Positions 35,238 through 48,450 of a stretch of 64,000 nucleotides of DNA are shown here, one piece after another. Position numbers and translations under genes: made by a program. Under the pieces are notes generated by a model. That model saw only the letters and a list, made by a program, of their open reading frames with translations, had not been told where the DNA came from and ran no database searches. The DNA is from Plantago major. Taxonomy: Eukaryota; Streptophyta; Magnoliopsida; Lamiales; Plantaginaceae. Where the stretch lies: contig CM048839.1 in NCBI GenBank assembly GCA_026545765.1, positions 6,807,835-6,871,834 on the forward strand, in the 5' to 3' direction. Every line of letters begins with the position of its first letter. Within the stretch, counting starts at the first letter, position 1.

Positions 35238-38200
35238 CTAACTCTCGTCTTCCCTCTCTACACCATCCTCGTCCTGAGGCTCCGGAAAAATGTCCTTTGA
35301 CTGTCGCCTGGAAGATGAATGCGTGTTTGCCTCACCATTCCCACTACTTTCTACCGAGCCCAAATTTCCTGGCTGTTTGAAACTTCCAGATGCTTCGACT
35401 TTGTGAAAGGGAGCTACGTCCGAAGAACTATGCCTCCAACTACCAAACACCGCAGCATTCCAAGACCCCCTAGACGACATGGTCCTGAGCCTCCGGGAGC
35501 TACTGTGTTCTTCTCTTACCACTTTCAGGGGGTTTTCGAGAGCTTTGAGGATGTATCGCATTAAGGGGCGGCGACTGGGCTTGGGGTTGAGGCAAGATCG
35601 GGCCACAATTGCCATTGCCCATACTTCTTCGAGGAGATCTTCGTCTATGATTAATGATGGATCAAGAATGTTTGTAACAAGTTCTTTGTCATAGATGCTG
35701 ATGTTGGGTAATGTTGCTTCCAAGTATTCTTTCATTGCTCCGTCAGTAGACGAACTAATGCCGAGCTTGCCGGTTACTAGCTCGAGTAAGACCTTCCCAA
35801 AGCAGTACACATCGTATGCACAAGTCGTGTTGGGCGTTCCTGAATAGAAAATATTTCTGAATGAGTTCGGTGCATTTTGTTTTGATCCAGATGAAATGTC
35901 TCAGCTAAAAAGCACTTGAATCTTAGGACAATAAACAAACAGAAAACTGAAGAAACTTCGGCGATTTATTCTATTCATATTCTTGTACTGCTTAATCAAG
36001 TAGTTGCTTCTAGGCAAGTATAACTCAAGAAAACAGCTTCCAATTTAACGGAAGAATCTTGTTTGGTACACTGGACCATGTTACCAATCATCAACACAAA
36101 GAACAGCCAATTATGTCAACCAGATGAAAGTAAGCAAGTTGCCAGTTTATTGGAAAAGAAGAAAATGGCTTCTTTGTCAACCATAAATCAGATAAGAAGG
36201 GAAAAGCAGATACCTGAAGTTCCTGGACCACTTTGGTCTGATGTCCTGTAGAAATGGAACGAAAACAGAAAGTCACAATCAATTTGAGAAAATTCTAAGC
36301 AAGACCATCATCAGATAAACGAGTGATAATAACTATTTTCAAAAGTTATCAACACTCCAACATGAGAAACAGTTCCTGGGTGAATAGAAAATAAAGGAAT
36401 TTTCTAGGTTCTGAATATTTTTATATTTTGTGTGTTGGAGTACAACAAACATACAAAAATAGACAGAAATAAATTCATTCTGGCATATTAAATTTATACT
36501 ATTATAAACTTTCAATTTAAGAGATATAAAGTGAGGTATATGAATAGTCTGGATCAAGAGATAATAACTCACTGTTGCAACCGCAGAAATCTGGTGATTC
36601 TGCTTTGATTTGGGTCGCCTTCTTGAGGAGAAACTTCACTCAGGCTGCCTAACCTTACTTCAAATTTATCGTCAAGAAGTATACTGCTCGCTTGTACATC
36701 CCTTTAATAATACAAACAAATAATGTTATATTTCGGAGGGAGAATAGAGGGCCAAATGGGTTGTATTACCAAATCATGCCCCTTTAAATAAGTAAAAAGT
36801 TACAAACAAATAAACAACACTTTTAAGAGGAGGTTAGAGGGCCAAAATTGATGCAGCAATAGTTTCACTAATTTCAGATATCATATGTGCTGAATAGCCA
36901 GCGGTTAGGCTCTAAATCTTAAACACCAGCATCCATCACTCTTTCTACATCAGTTAAGTTACATATTCACAATGGAGTCTTCAACGGTGGTACCTCTAAA
37001 TCTGCATTCTTCATGAGTCAATTTAAGCTTACGTTTTCTAATACAGATGGATTAGACTTTCAAATTAGTAATTTCTAAAATAGTGAAATCTATTCATAGA
37101 TTTACAGGCAACTGAAAACACTAAAAAATCCTTGCACATAATTGCTAGCCTGTGCCATCTAAGAGCCTAAATAATTTAAGCTTGGAAAGGAACAAATACA
37201 CTGGCATCAATGAATCTAATGTTGTATACGATCTTGATCAAAATCGCATTAAAAAACTAAAATTGTATTAAAAACTGTATAAAAAATTTGATGTACACAG
37301 GAACAAAGATGGCTTACTTAACTAAGACTTCATGACAATAATAGACCACTTCTTTTACAACAAACCCCTTTATTAGACAGTATTGGCACATGAACAACAG
37401 CAAATAAAAACTGAAGTGGCTTCAATGCTCTCTTGTTCCAGCTGTTCTAAGTAATTAACGAACAATCTATTTCATGAAATTATCGTCACATTACTATAAA
37501 ACAATTTAACCAGTAGCAAGCTAAGAGGAATGATGAATTAAAAAAACATTAGTGAGTTCATCGGTATTACCTGTGGACAAGTGGAGGGGTGCACTCATGA
37601 TGTAAATAAGACAGACCCTCAGCAGCTCCTATAGCAATTTTGAGTCTAGTTATCCAATCCAATGACTGCAAACCATCATCATCCGATACTGTTTTCTTGA
37701 ACAAAGAGCTGGACAGGTCCCCATTTCGCATATATTTATATACAAGAAATTTCTCGTTCTCATTCTCCAAACAATGCCCCAGAAGGGGAACCACTCTAGA
37801 ACTAGAAACCTTGCTGAAAAGATCTAATTCATAGTTGTAAGCTTCCTTCTTTACTGATGAATTTAAATCAATTTTCTTAATAACGACTGAAATTCCTCCT
37901 TCAAGTGTTCCAAGGAAAAGGTCCCCAGAGTGACCATGCTTGATAAGGTTTGCATCATTAAATTCGCTCGTGGCTTGTAGAATCTGCTGATATGTAAAAG
38001 CATCTCCAAGACTCGAAAAGTTCAACGACACACCAGGATGAGCAGGACTTCCACCTGGGGGTATGGGCCCCACACCTGTACTTCTTTGGTTTGCCGTGCC
38101 TCCTCTCTTGCGCTTGCATATAATAAAGATAACAAGCATACAAACCACAAGCAAAATGAGCCCAACACCTCCAAAAACAGAAGCCAAGATGATAACTAAT

Positions 38201-39525
38201 CTTCGATTCCTCCGGTTTGAGTTTCGAGAAGCCGGGGGAGTTTGAGTGACATTTCGCTCGCCAAAATTATCGAATACCAAGTTCCTTGCTGAGTAAAATG
38301 AGGTACATTCCGATGCAGTTCTCTGCGCAGTCAGATTTCTGAGGCAATTTCCAGCAAGAGCCGTGTTGTCGAGTGCAGAAACCGGTACTGGACCTTGGAA
38401 ATAGTTCCCGGACATGTTAATGAAACCGGATCTTGTAATTAGAGAGGTCAAATCTCCATAGAATGAATTCCGTGAAATATCAAATACTGCACCAGTAGCA
38501 TTAGTACTGGGAACGACATCTGGCAATGTACCAGTAAAGTTATTTACAGATGCATTAAGAAACCGCAATGAGCGCATTGACCACAGAGAATCCGGAAAGT
38601 TTCCACCAAAACCATTACCACTCAAAATCACAGTCTGTAACTGAGCCGATGGAGGGAACAAATTATCTGGTAATGAACCTGAAATAAAATTATTCCCAAC
38701 CACCAACCGCTGCAAGTTTCTCAGCCTGCTCAAAGCCGGAGGCAGTGACCCTGAAAGCGAATTAAACCCGAGATCGAGGTCAATCAGGTTAGCAAGATCA
38801 CCGACTTGAGCAGGTATGGGTGACGACAATCTGTTACGCGATAGATTCAAGAACTGCAGTGCGGAGAAATTCCCAATACTAGGCGGAATCCCTCCAGAAA
38901 AGAAATTCGACGAAACATCCAGTACAGTAAGATTCCGAAGAGAAGTGAGAGTAACAGGAATCGTCCCAGTCAACGAATTCCGTGAAAGATCAAGCACAGT
39001 AAGACCAACCAACTGGCCTAAACTCGATGGAACTGCACCTGTGAGATCATTATCAGACAAATACAGCTGAACCAAGCTACTCAAATTGCCGAGACTGGAC
39101 GGAATAACACCATTAACCGAACAAGACCTAAGATCAAGCACTCGGAGTGACGAAAGCCTCGAACCGAACCACCCAGGAATCGGACCGGGTAGTGAGAAGC
39201 TAGAAGCATTGAACGAGGCCAGCAAGGTCAAATTCTGAAGGGCATCTACCGAAAACCGAGGATTTCGACTCCCTGACCTTGTTCTTCTAAATCCTGAGAT
39301 ATTAATCCCTGTAACACTCCCATTGAGGCACTGAATACCCGTCCATCCAGTACACGGGTCGGATCTTATAGGCCATTCTCTTGCCCTCAATCCCAATGAA
39401 GACCTCAATTGAAGTAATGAAAACCTCTCTTGCCTAGAAACCAACACTTGCTGCTCTAAACTATAACCAAACAACAGGAAAAGCAATGATAAAATAGAAA
39501 CTACCCTTCTCCACTGATCCACCAT
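35238..39525 (-). CDS. LRR receptor-like pseudokinase, At2g16250 type, full length
   Basis: Exons on the minus strand: 39525-37571, 36701-36573, 36245-36214, 35839-35238, giving 905 residues (915 if the in-frame Met at 39555 is used). The later Met is preferred because a signal peptide follows at once (VSILSLLFLLFGYSL). An LRR N-cap with DPCTGWTGIQC and about a dozen plant LRRs follow. One membrane helix lies near residues 445-468, ending in ICKRKR. The kinase-like domain has HGHSGDLF, VVIKK, HRDVQASSILL and RLGSLSE instead of DFG. It is a predicted inactive receptor at the plasma membrane with unknown ligand. It is the likely source of the kinase part of the two truncated genes. Confidence 0.93.
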
Positions 39526-40098
39526 TTCTGGTTCAACCTCATTGAACTCCAACAAAAACCCACCTCAAATTCATGTACAGAAACATCAATAAACCACAAT
39601 TCTTGACAACACGCAACTAAAAATTCCCAATTCCGAACTAATGCATTGACGACAATATGACACGAAAAAGTAAAAGGGGTTGAACAAAATCGAAACTTTC
39701 TGGTGTAGCTTTCACTTTACCTGAAAGACGAATCAGAATCAGCTCCGATTTGATCCTGAGCACTTTCTTGGTTTATTATCTCCTCCAGGCAGGTGATTTG
39801 ATTTGATTGGAGTAGATTGTGAACCAAAATGAGTGCAACTGGTGGGTGAGAAGTAGTAAAAAGCGGCCAGAGAAGAGTATTAAATTTGTCAACTAGCAAG
39901 CTGCATAATGGATAGCTGCTGTTAGAGAGAGAAAAGACCAGTCTTTGTGCTGTGTTTCTCTCTCTAGACTGTACTCAATTGATTGGAAAGTGGAAACAGA
40001 ACTCAGAAACAACACCACCAGCAGTAGCATAAATAAAAGGGGCAAATTTGACGTAATTACTATCTCGGATATGTACTACCAAATAAAACAATCACATA
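39526..40098. other. 5' UTR and promoter region of LRR pseudokinase
   Basis: Contains 5' leader sequence, possibly with a leader intron (minus-strand 'cag|gtaaag'-like border near 39721), and a pyrimidine-rich tract near 39955. No other gene was seen. Confidence 0.4.
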
Positions 40099-40372
40099 CT
40101 CCCTCCGTTACATTACTAACTTCCTAACTTTTTTTATTTAGAGTTCCATTAGAAACTTCCTACCCATAAATGTAAAGTTTTTACCCCACTAACTAATTCT
40201 TTATTATTTATCTTTCCTACTTTATCCCCACTTTATTCAATCTCTCTCTTACTTTATCACTCACTTACAACTTTACCAATATAATACCCCCTACAGACTA
40301 TTTTTTTTATTACAACTTTCTTAATTCAAGAGAAAGTAAGAGCTTAGGAAGCTCTTAATGGACCGGAGGGAG
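40099..40372. mobile_element. Stowaway-like MITE, 274 bp
   Basis: Starts CTCCCTCCGTTAC and ends GACCGGAGGGAG, with TA at both sides. It is AT-rich with no coding capacity and lies in the upstream region of the LRR pseudokinase. Confidence 0.82.
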
Positions 40373-40542
40373 TATTATTTTACAAACATCATATAATTAA
40401 CTACGAACATACACACGATATTTGAAATAAAATAATTTTTAGTTAAATATGTGGTATTAATATATTTTTAGTGTATCTTTAAAAAAATTGTATAAATAAA
40501 ATGGAACATAGAGTATCTATCTGTAATTTTTTTACCTACTGC

Positions 40543-40689
40543 CAGGGGCGGACTTACATCCCCTTAAAAGTTGAAAAAAAAAATTATAGGTAATATTTTT
40601 AAAAATTTTAGATTTCGCCTCTTAACTCTCAGAAAAATCTCATATATATAATTTTCCTCCCGAGTTTAAAATTCTAGGTCTACCCCTAG
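40543..40689. mobile_element. hAT-type MITE (CAGGGGCGGA family)
   Basis: Left terminus CAGGGGCGGACTT and right terminus TCTACCCCTAG. The flanks 'ctactgc' and 'ctagtgc' could be a mutated target duplication. It shares internal words with the copies at 12576 and 49707. Confidence 0.6.
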
Positions 40690-40959
40690 CTAGTGCCATC
40701 CATTATTTGCAAGTGAAATGAAACGAGCTTGTTTTTTCTCTTTCCACTTTCATCCTTCAACTTTTCTGTTTTTTGTGGACCACTTTATGTGGATTCGGGT
40801 CAGGTTTAATGAGGGACCGGGCTTCCACCTACACTTCAGGTATCCTACCCCATATTTATGGGGTCCCCATATTTATGGGGTACGAAAATCGAAATGTTTC
40901 GGCTTTTAGAGTGTATGTTGGGTTCGACTTATGTTAGAGCCTTTTTTTTTTACGATATA

Positions 40960-41205
40960 CTCCCTCCGTCCCTCCGCCCTAAAGAATTAGTCCAATTACT
41001 TTTCGGTGTTATTTTTAAGAAATTCAATTGTTTATTATTTGTTATTGGGAGAGAAATGATAAAAAATGTAAAAGGTATGAGAAAAAATGGAAAAAGTAAG
41101 AGAGATAGTTGAGTTAGTGGGAGTTAGTGGGTGTACTTTTTTGCTATTTTTGGAATGGAACGTCCATAAAATGAATATGTACATTATTATTTGAGACGGA
41201 GGGAG
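40960..41205. mobile_element. Stowaway-like MITE, 246 bp
   Basis: CTCCCTCCGTCCC at the left, GAGACGGAGGGAG at the right, TA on both flanks, non-coding. Confidence 0.83.
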
Positions 41206-41592
41206 TATACACTCTGGACATGGGCATGGTGAATATGGAGGTTATGAGAAGTAAAGAGCTTGCCGGAGGGAGATTCCGGTGGTAGGCAGCCGAAAAGGAG
41301 AGGAAGAAGAAAGTTTTCTCAAAGGTCTGGAAAAAAAGGATGAAGAGTAAGTGAATTTGGAAATAAAAGGAGGAGGAGGAGGAGAGACCATTTTCAACCT
41401 TTTTATTAAGTTGATGGTAAGAGCAAATCTATGGTTGCACGTCCTATAAATGTGTGTTTGTATGACCTCGTCAGTCTATATATTTATATGGTGAATTCAA
41501 CTTATCTAATTAAAATAGAGTGATTTCACTATAATAAGTTTGTTAGATAAATATAAATTCATTCAGAATAAAGATCCTTAATAAACTACTTA

Positions 41593-41829
41593 CTCCACCC
41601 CGTTTCATATTTTTCCATTTTGATATTTTGGTCAATCGTCTTCAACTTTGACTGCGAATTATTTCTTAAACGATAAATGTAAAATGTTTTATTAAATTGT
41701 ATTATGAAACTTCAGGACATAATTTTATTTAATATTTTATATTTACGGTTTAAAATTAATTCGTAATCAAAGTTGGAGACAGCTAACAAAAAAAATCAAA
41801 ATAGAAAATATGAAATAAGACGGAGGATG
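41593..41829. mobile_element. Stowaway-like MITE, diverged
   Basis: Starts CTCCACCCCGTTTCATATTTT and ends with the imperfect inverse (AAATATGAAATAAGACGGAGG); TA flanks both ends. The long inverted repeat suggests a hairpin. Confidence 0.7.
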
Positions 41830-42172
41830 TAGCCCATGGTATCATTTTATTTTGAAAATGATGTAATACTGTTGGCAAAACGTACATTATGTTCTGAGAC
41901 ACTATTTTAAAGTTTGAAGAGCAAATACCTTTATAATTTTGATAATGGTGCAATAATATGTCCCATATTAATCAATATTAGTAGATAGAAAATAAAGTGA
42001 ATTAAAGTCCATCATGTAATATGTTGGTAAGTAACTTGGTGATAATTGAGATATATAATTGGTATTGTGGATGGTATTGATCCCCATTTAATATGTCACG
42101 TAGAATGGACATGACCTAATATATTTGTGGTGCTAATAAATTGCATTGGAATGTTGGTTGTCCCGAATCGCC

Positions 42173-42255
42173 TCTCAAATATAGGGGCGGTTGGATTTAA
42201 ACTTGATAGTTGATTCTCAAATGTAGGGGCGGTTGGATTTGAACTTGACAGTTGA
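42173..42255. repeat. Two-copy tandem repeat (~42 bp)
   Basis: Two adjacent copies of a unit beginning tctcaaat.taggggcggtt and ending ttgattc, differing at a few bases. Function unknown. Confidence 0.8.
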
Positions 42256-44389
42256 TTCACATTTAAGATATTTATTATGATTCAATAATTAATAATTCTA
42301 CTCCATACATATGTTGAAATACATACGTCGAGAATTCTTTATCACATTAATCATAACACATGATAAAGATAACATTATCTTATTTGTATTGTAGATTAAG
42401 TCTGCATTTAGACTTAACTTTCAATTTTATCATTTCGATGAACTTATTTTCGTAATGAGTTTGTTAATACTTGAAACATTGTAGTTGATAAAATTTGGTG
42501 ATTTGTTTTTATACCATTTTTAGCAAATCGTTAGTTTATCACCAATTAATTAATTTACAACTTTTATAAAACCAAACTATCATTCTAACTATATTATCAA
42601 CTATTTATCACTATCATTTAGTTTTCTAAAGCAGACTAAATTGCCACCATCAAATGAGATTTAGCAAGGATATAATTAAATCAGTGGATGAGTAATGTTA
42701 TCTTCTCAAACATTGGATGGAAAATACACTAAAAGGTGCATGTAATTAAAATGTTGCAGCAATCTCTATTACTGGGTTAGTTCGTTAAACTAGCTGATTA
42801 GCTCAGAATGCTAATTGTGGACGTGCATTTAAGTGTAATCTGTTAGGTGGAATACCAAGCTCAGAAATCAATAAAGAGATTAATAATTATAGGATGAGTG
42901 TGGGAATTATTGTTTTTAATGATTCAACCATTTGACTTGGACATAATTTCAATGTTATCATTTACATTGTTTAAGCATGCTGGTCAGCACTTGAAATTTC
43001 ATACATTTACATTTGACATTTTTAATTGTACCCATAAATTTTTTTTGTATTACTGTAAAGTGAAGCAGCACACACCAACAAATGATTACATAGTTTATAT
43101 TTACATGCAAATTAACTACATATTTTACCATTAAAAGTATATATTTTACCACATTTTATATTTTATCCTTTATTTAAAATTTTAACTTAAACTACACACC
43201 AACTCTAATAATGTCTGAGGTTTTCGAGTACAGGTGGACTATTGTACTTCAGGTTCAATTTTCTCTGTGATAAATGTGATATATTTGTCGAGTGTTGACT
43301 GATTCAACTAGTTTACTCAACATCTATACATGGATATATATCTAGCTAGCAAGTGGCAGATGAAGTTTTAAATATCAGTGTCATTTTCTATTTTATGTTC
43401 TAAATGTCAAAGTTAATTTAATTATCAAAATTGGCACGACAACTCTATAGTTAGTTAGAAATTTTCTTTTGTAGCATGTTGTACAAAAACATGCTATTTT
43501 TATCTATACATTAGGTTTCGGGTCAATAAAATGAAATGGATAAAGAGTCGTGACATATACACCATGCTACTTGCAATTTGATGGTAAGCTTTTTATGTCA
43601 AATTCTTATAAATTTGACTTTTCTTTAGAAATCAATTCCATCACTAAACAAGCCAGCGTTATAAAATATAATATTATTATTCCATTAAAAAAAGTGAAGT
43701 ATACACCTCTAGTTCAAAACTTTAACTTTCATGTCGTTTGAGCGCTTTATAACTTCCAAATAAAATATATTTCTACAAATTAATTAAGTTAATCTCTTGC
43801 TATTAATCTCGAAATCAAAAAGTTTACGTTATATATAGACCATGTTATTGACTTGAGAGTTGGAATTTTATAGTTTGTAGTGTGTATAATAGTTTGGTTC
43901 CTTTCATTGTCTAAAAAATACTAGTTGGTCGCATCATGTTGATTATTCTTTGATGGCTACCTATCTGAATTGGTAAAATGAATACTAGTAATGTTTTTGA
44001 ATTGTTTGGTGGAAAAACAAGAAATATATTTAAAGCCACTATTTGTCATCCACACTACTTTTGGTATTATACTAGTACTAACCCGTGGCGATGCCATGAA
44101 ATAGTTTGTTTTTAACAATAAATAAAAAGGAGATGATAAAATAAATTAATCGGGAAAATGAGGTAGTCAAATTTGTGTGAACGACGTTGATCGTGATATC
44201 GGTCGATAGTCCTTCTTCATCCAATATTATATCATTGAGTGTTTATTTATGTTAACTATATAAAATGTAAAAATAGGGTCCTACCTTACCCGACCTGTTA
44301 ATTAGTAACATGTACATATTTTAAAAGAAAAAATTTATTTCTCAAACGAAACCACAATAAAATACAAAAGTATATAACACAGTCAATAG
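42256..44389. other. Gene-free AT-rich region
   Basis: No coding region, RNA gene or bounded element could be supported. The reading frames are short and lack recognisable domains. Confidence 0.45.
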
Positions 44390-44570
44390 GGTTGTTCCCA
44401 ACAATCCCGCGGTACAAAAAAAATTATACAAACATAATTTCATATGTTACGGTTGTTTTTTCAACCTACCTGTTCCCAACAACCCCCCAGTGGTATGCGT
44501 CACCCCACCAATGACACAAAAATTGTTGTTCTACAAACATAATTTCACATGGTACGGTTGTTTTTTTCCA
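44390..44570. repeat. Imperfect direct repeat (~90 bp pair)
   Basis: Two segments share 'gttcccaacaa', 'acaaacataatttcacat' and '.tacggttgtttttt'. They lie directly before the C-rich minisatellite. Confidence 0.65.
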
Positions 44571-44579
44571 CAACACCCC

Positions 44580-44920
44580 TCCTCGGGCCCGTTATGGATG
44601 AAGAGAGTAGATATAAGATATAAGAGAGTTTCCCCGCCTAGAGAGTATCTGCCATACCCCCCCCCCCCCTCCCGGCCCGGCATGGAGATCAAGAAAGTAC
44701 AGAGAAAATCGAAGACAATTTCCCCACCTAAAAAGTATCAGTCCCCCCCTCCCCCGGGTTCGTTATGGAGATCAATAAAGTAGAGAGAAGATCGAAGAGA
44801 GTTCCCCATCTAGATAGTATCATATCCCACAGGTCCGTTATTGATCAAGAAAGTAGAGAGAAAATCGAAGAGAGTTTCCCCACCTAGAGAGTATATGCAT
44901 ACCCCCCCCCCCCCCCCAAA
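44580..44920. repeat. C-rich minisatellite, four units of ~75-90 bp
   Basis: Four degenerate units, each with 'gttatgga(g)at', 'aagaaagtagagag', 'atcgaagagagttccccacctagagagtat' and a poly-C junction of 5-16 C. The strong C runs stand out against the AT-rich surroundings. Confidence 0.85.
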
Positions 44921-46885
44921 AAAAAAAATGTAGTTTTTACTTAATCATTAAATGTTGCGGTCGGGTCTTGTAGCAAAAGTATGGAACGGGTTCGAGTATA
45001 TGCCAGACCGAACCTGAATATCATTTTCGAACGGAATTGAATTCAGGTTGGGTAGAACCAGTCCTTCCAGCCAGAGACCATAGAGAAGAGAACCATTATA
45101 CCTCATCCTACCGATTGAATCTTATACATAAAGAAAAGAAAATTGAAAGTCTTCACATGTAAAATGTTGTTGATAGACATGTAAAGATCAACACACCCCA
45201 ATTAGCTCACGTGTATCTCTTCTATCTTCTGGAACTGAAAGAACACGTCTAGTACACGATTAAACATTCTTAGAAGATTACTTGAAGGGACTATATCAAG
45301 CATAGAGCCAAAAGTCCTCCTAACTGGATTCATGTCCATTAAGAAAATTCATATTCAACAGTAAATCATACAAACTGAAGGTTTAAAATATAATTAAGCT
45401 TCACTGAACAATGAGCATAAAACCGGAATATAAGTTTAACCTTAGAGATCTCTATAAACATTTAAATTATAATCAAAGCTCGTACACATCATCAACTTAC
45501 TCACTTGTATTTTATTTACTACTAAGTCGCAAGGTACTTTAGCCACATTTCGTCAATGATAACACTAACTCAGCTAATTTACGTGGTGGTGGAGAACAAA
45601 CACGTGCTCAAGGTAAGTCTTCCTTATCCAAGTCGTGCAGTGTAAACTTTGACTCGGCATTTTTCCGCATCAACCTCTGCCTGTTAAGAAGTACAAATAA
45701 AGGGTATTTCTCTCGTATCCAAGTCAAATAATATTTTACAACCACTCCAACCCCATCTGATGGAGCCTATATTGTCAAAAAATAGAAACATCAAATTCAT
45801 CTTGATCCATATCGAATAAAAAAAATAACAACTCAAGAAGAATATGCGTGGAGTTGCTTAAGTACACAATTATAGTACATAATATTGTTGTTAGCCGACT
45901 TTATGAAAGGCCATTGATGCTGCCAAACTCTTGCTTGTTTTTTTTCCATTATGTTGAGTTTTCTTTTACCAAACGCTGTGGGAATAATTTAGCTCATCTT
46001 TTAGCTAGTAGCTTAGACTCCAATAGTTCTGGCTTCGATGTACTTCTCTGTGATAACCCTGATGTTTTGTGAGTTTGATGATGATATGAAATCATTTTAC
46101 TTTTTTTTTTTAAAAGTACTTAAATTTAATTTCCTAGTTATTGTTTAATAGTGTGTTAATCGTTGAATAAAAACTTTGAAAAATTAAAATGTAAGTTCTA
46201 CATCGTAATTAGAGAAAATAATCTCAAATTTTATCCCCATTCCATCATCTTTCCCTCTAAGTCGACTACTAACTATGGTAAGATTCCCTCACCAACAAAA
46301 GATACAGACCATTAAGGATCTAGAAATTTTGTTTCCACCGGTTGTCGGTAGGGACCTGAAGGGGAAGACCAAGAAAAGATAATTTATTCTGGTTCATCTG
46401 AGTTTCCGAAAAGGGGATTTGGTTTTGGTTATCGTGACTTTGGCTTAAGGGTTGATTAATTGCAGGGTTGTTAGAAGATATTTTTGGTTTCTATTATTTC
46501 TGCCATGAAGCTTCATCCATTCCTGATAGAGGATCTAGATTCTACAACTACCATATCTATATTAACAAACGAAAAGAGGAGCGCAAGAATACAGTCGGAT
46601 GATTATCTGTTCAATGAAAATCTTTATAAGAACAGAGTGTAGTCGTGTAGAGAGATTGATCCGATTCGGTAAATTCAAGGTGGATTTATGTATACACCTA
46701 CAACCACAACCATGTTCTGTCACAGGAGAGCAGAAATACGATTGTTAGTCATTGATTTGGAAGAAAGTGTGAGTGTTGATGAGTTTGATAAAATTTGAGG
46801 ATTTTTCCTCTCATCACGTTAATGAAGATACACTTGCCTTTTTCAAATATTTTATTCAATAATTAACAAAATTAATAAAATAATA
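44921..46885. other. Gene-poor region with one RNase H relic
   Basis: No complete gene was seen. A protein-like fragment at 45940-46072 is listed separately. Confidence 0.45.
45940..46072 (+). pseudogene. RNase H-like (RVT_3) C-terminal relic
   Basis: The frame reads VEFSFTKRCGNNLAHLLASS, matching the terminal signature of RNase H-like domains of plant LINEs and related proteins, and stops at 46070-46072. The upstream part of the open frame (45848 on) shows no domain. Confidence 0.45.
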
Positions 46886-47147
46886 CTCCATCCGTTTCAC
46901 TAAAAGTGTTACAATTTTCCGTTTTGGACGTTTCACTAAAAGTGTTACATTTCATTTTATGGAAATTAGTTTTATAATAAAACTCATTTCTAACCACCCA
47001 TTTTCGGGCCCGCATTGTACTTTTCCACTCAATTAATATCTCATACTCATTATCCAACACATATTTTTGGGGACCACATAATTCTATACATTTTCCTTAA
47101 AAATTGTGTCCAACACAATTGTTTCACTTTTAGTGAAACGGAGGGAG
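46886..47147. mobile_element. Stowaway-like MITE, 262 bp
   Basis: CTCCATCCGTTTCACTAAAA at the left, TTTTAGTGAAACGGAGGGAG at the right, TA on both sides. The left end contains an internal near-duplicate of 'gtttcactaaaagtgttaca'. Confidence 0.87.
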
Positions 47148-47249
47148 TAATTGATAAATTAAATCAAGTGCTTTGGCAGCATAAATACTGCTCTGGCAGT
47201 ATCAGGGCATGAAAACATGCGAGTCATACGGTCGAAAAGCTTTAGAGGA

Positions 47250-48280
47250 ACTCGTCTTGGCATGACAAATTTCTTGGGGTTTTTTCATATAAATTTATAT
47301 GAGATTTAATAAAAAACTATATAATGCAGCCAATATACAAAAATTTAGTGAAAGATATACTCGTTGAAAATGCAACTAATTCCATAAAAATTTACGTTTA
47401 ATAATAAATAGAAATGGAAAGATAAAATAAATTAATCGAAATGCAAATCTACCAAACCAATATCATCATAAGAACACCCAGCTGATAATCTATGTGCTAA
47501 AACGTTAGCTTCACGTTTAACCTGGCAAAACTTCATAGAATAAAATTCTCCATAAAATACCTGAATTTATTTGAAAAGTGAAACTGAGGTGCAAAGCTAA
47601 AATTTATCGATTTAAGAGATTTAATCACCAAAGAACAATCCCTTTCAATTACTATATGTTGCCACTCAAAATCTCGAACAAATATATTTTTAAAATTTAA
47701 TTATTTCATTTTATGTTATTTAATAAATTTATCTTTTATTTTAGTGAATAAAATGATTCATCTAATTAATAATAGTAATCTAGATTGGTGTCTATGGATT
47801 CGTCTTGTCATGGTGAATTTAAATATATGTTCAAAATATTTTCCGGAGTTTTGTAGATAAATATATATTAGATTTAATAAAAATTATACATGCAGTAAAC
47901 ATATTTAAGAATAAACAGTGAAAGATATACTGGTTGAAATGCAACTAATTCCACAAAATTTCACGTAGTATTGAATTAATTTAATAAATAATCTATTTTT
48001 AAATTGTCATTATTTAATTGTATCTTATTTAATAAATTTATATTTTATTTAATGTATAAAATTATTATATAATTAATAATAGTATTCAAGATTGGTGTCT
48101 GGATTCGTCTTGCCATGACCAATTCAAATATATGTTCAAAATATTTTTCGAATTTTTGCAAATAAAGTTATATGAAATTTAATAAAAACTATATATACAG
48201 TCAACATACGAAAAATAACAATGAAATATATAATGGCTAAAATACAACTAATTTTATAAAATTCCACGTAGGAATGAATG
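47250..48280. repeat. Three dispersed copies of a ~170-bp unit
   Basis: Copies start near 47253, 47803 and 48105. Each runs through cgtctt(g)(g/t/c)catg, 'gtt..aaaatatttt', 'gatttaataaaaa.tatac', 'cagt.aacata', 'gaaagatatac' and 'aatgcaactaatt.cataaaattt.acgt'. An RNase H relic lies between copies 1 and 2. It is possibly an old element with internal duplication. Confidence 0.65.
47440..47660 (-). pseudogene. RNase H-like (RVT_3) domain relic
   Basis: Minus-strand reading gives WQHIVIERDCSLVIKSLKS, then, after a frame break, MKFCQVKREANVLAHRLSAG. This is the order seen in RNase H-like domains (E.D...V...L, then V.RE.N..AH.LA). It is broken by at least one frameshift. Confidence 0.6.
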
Positions 48281-48450
48281 AATCTGGTATTGTCTAGCCC
48301 CTTCTGCTTTACATAATATATGGATGCCCGTTTTCACCGAGAAAACACCTTTATAGACACAATTGAGATTGCGACTTTAATACGTTTATATTTTAAAAAG
48401 TAGGATACATCGTACCCCAAAACACCACCTGATTAAGAGTTCATTATAGC

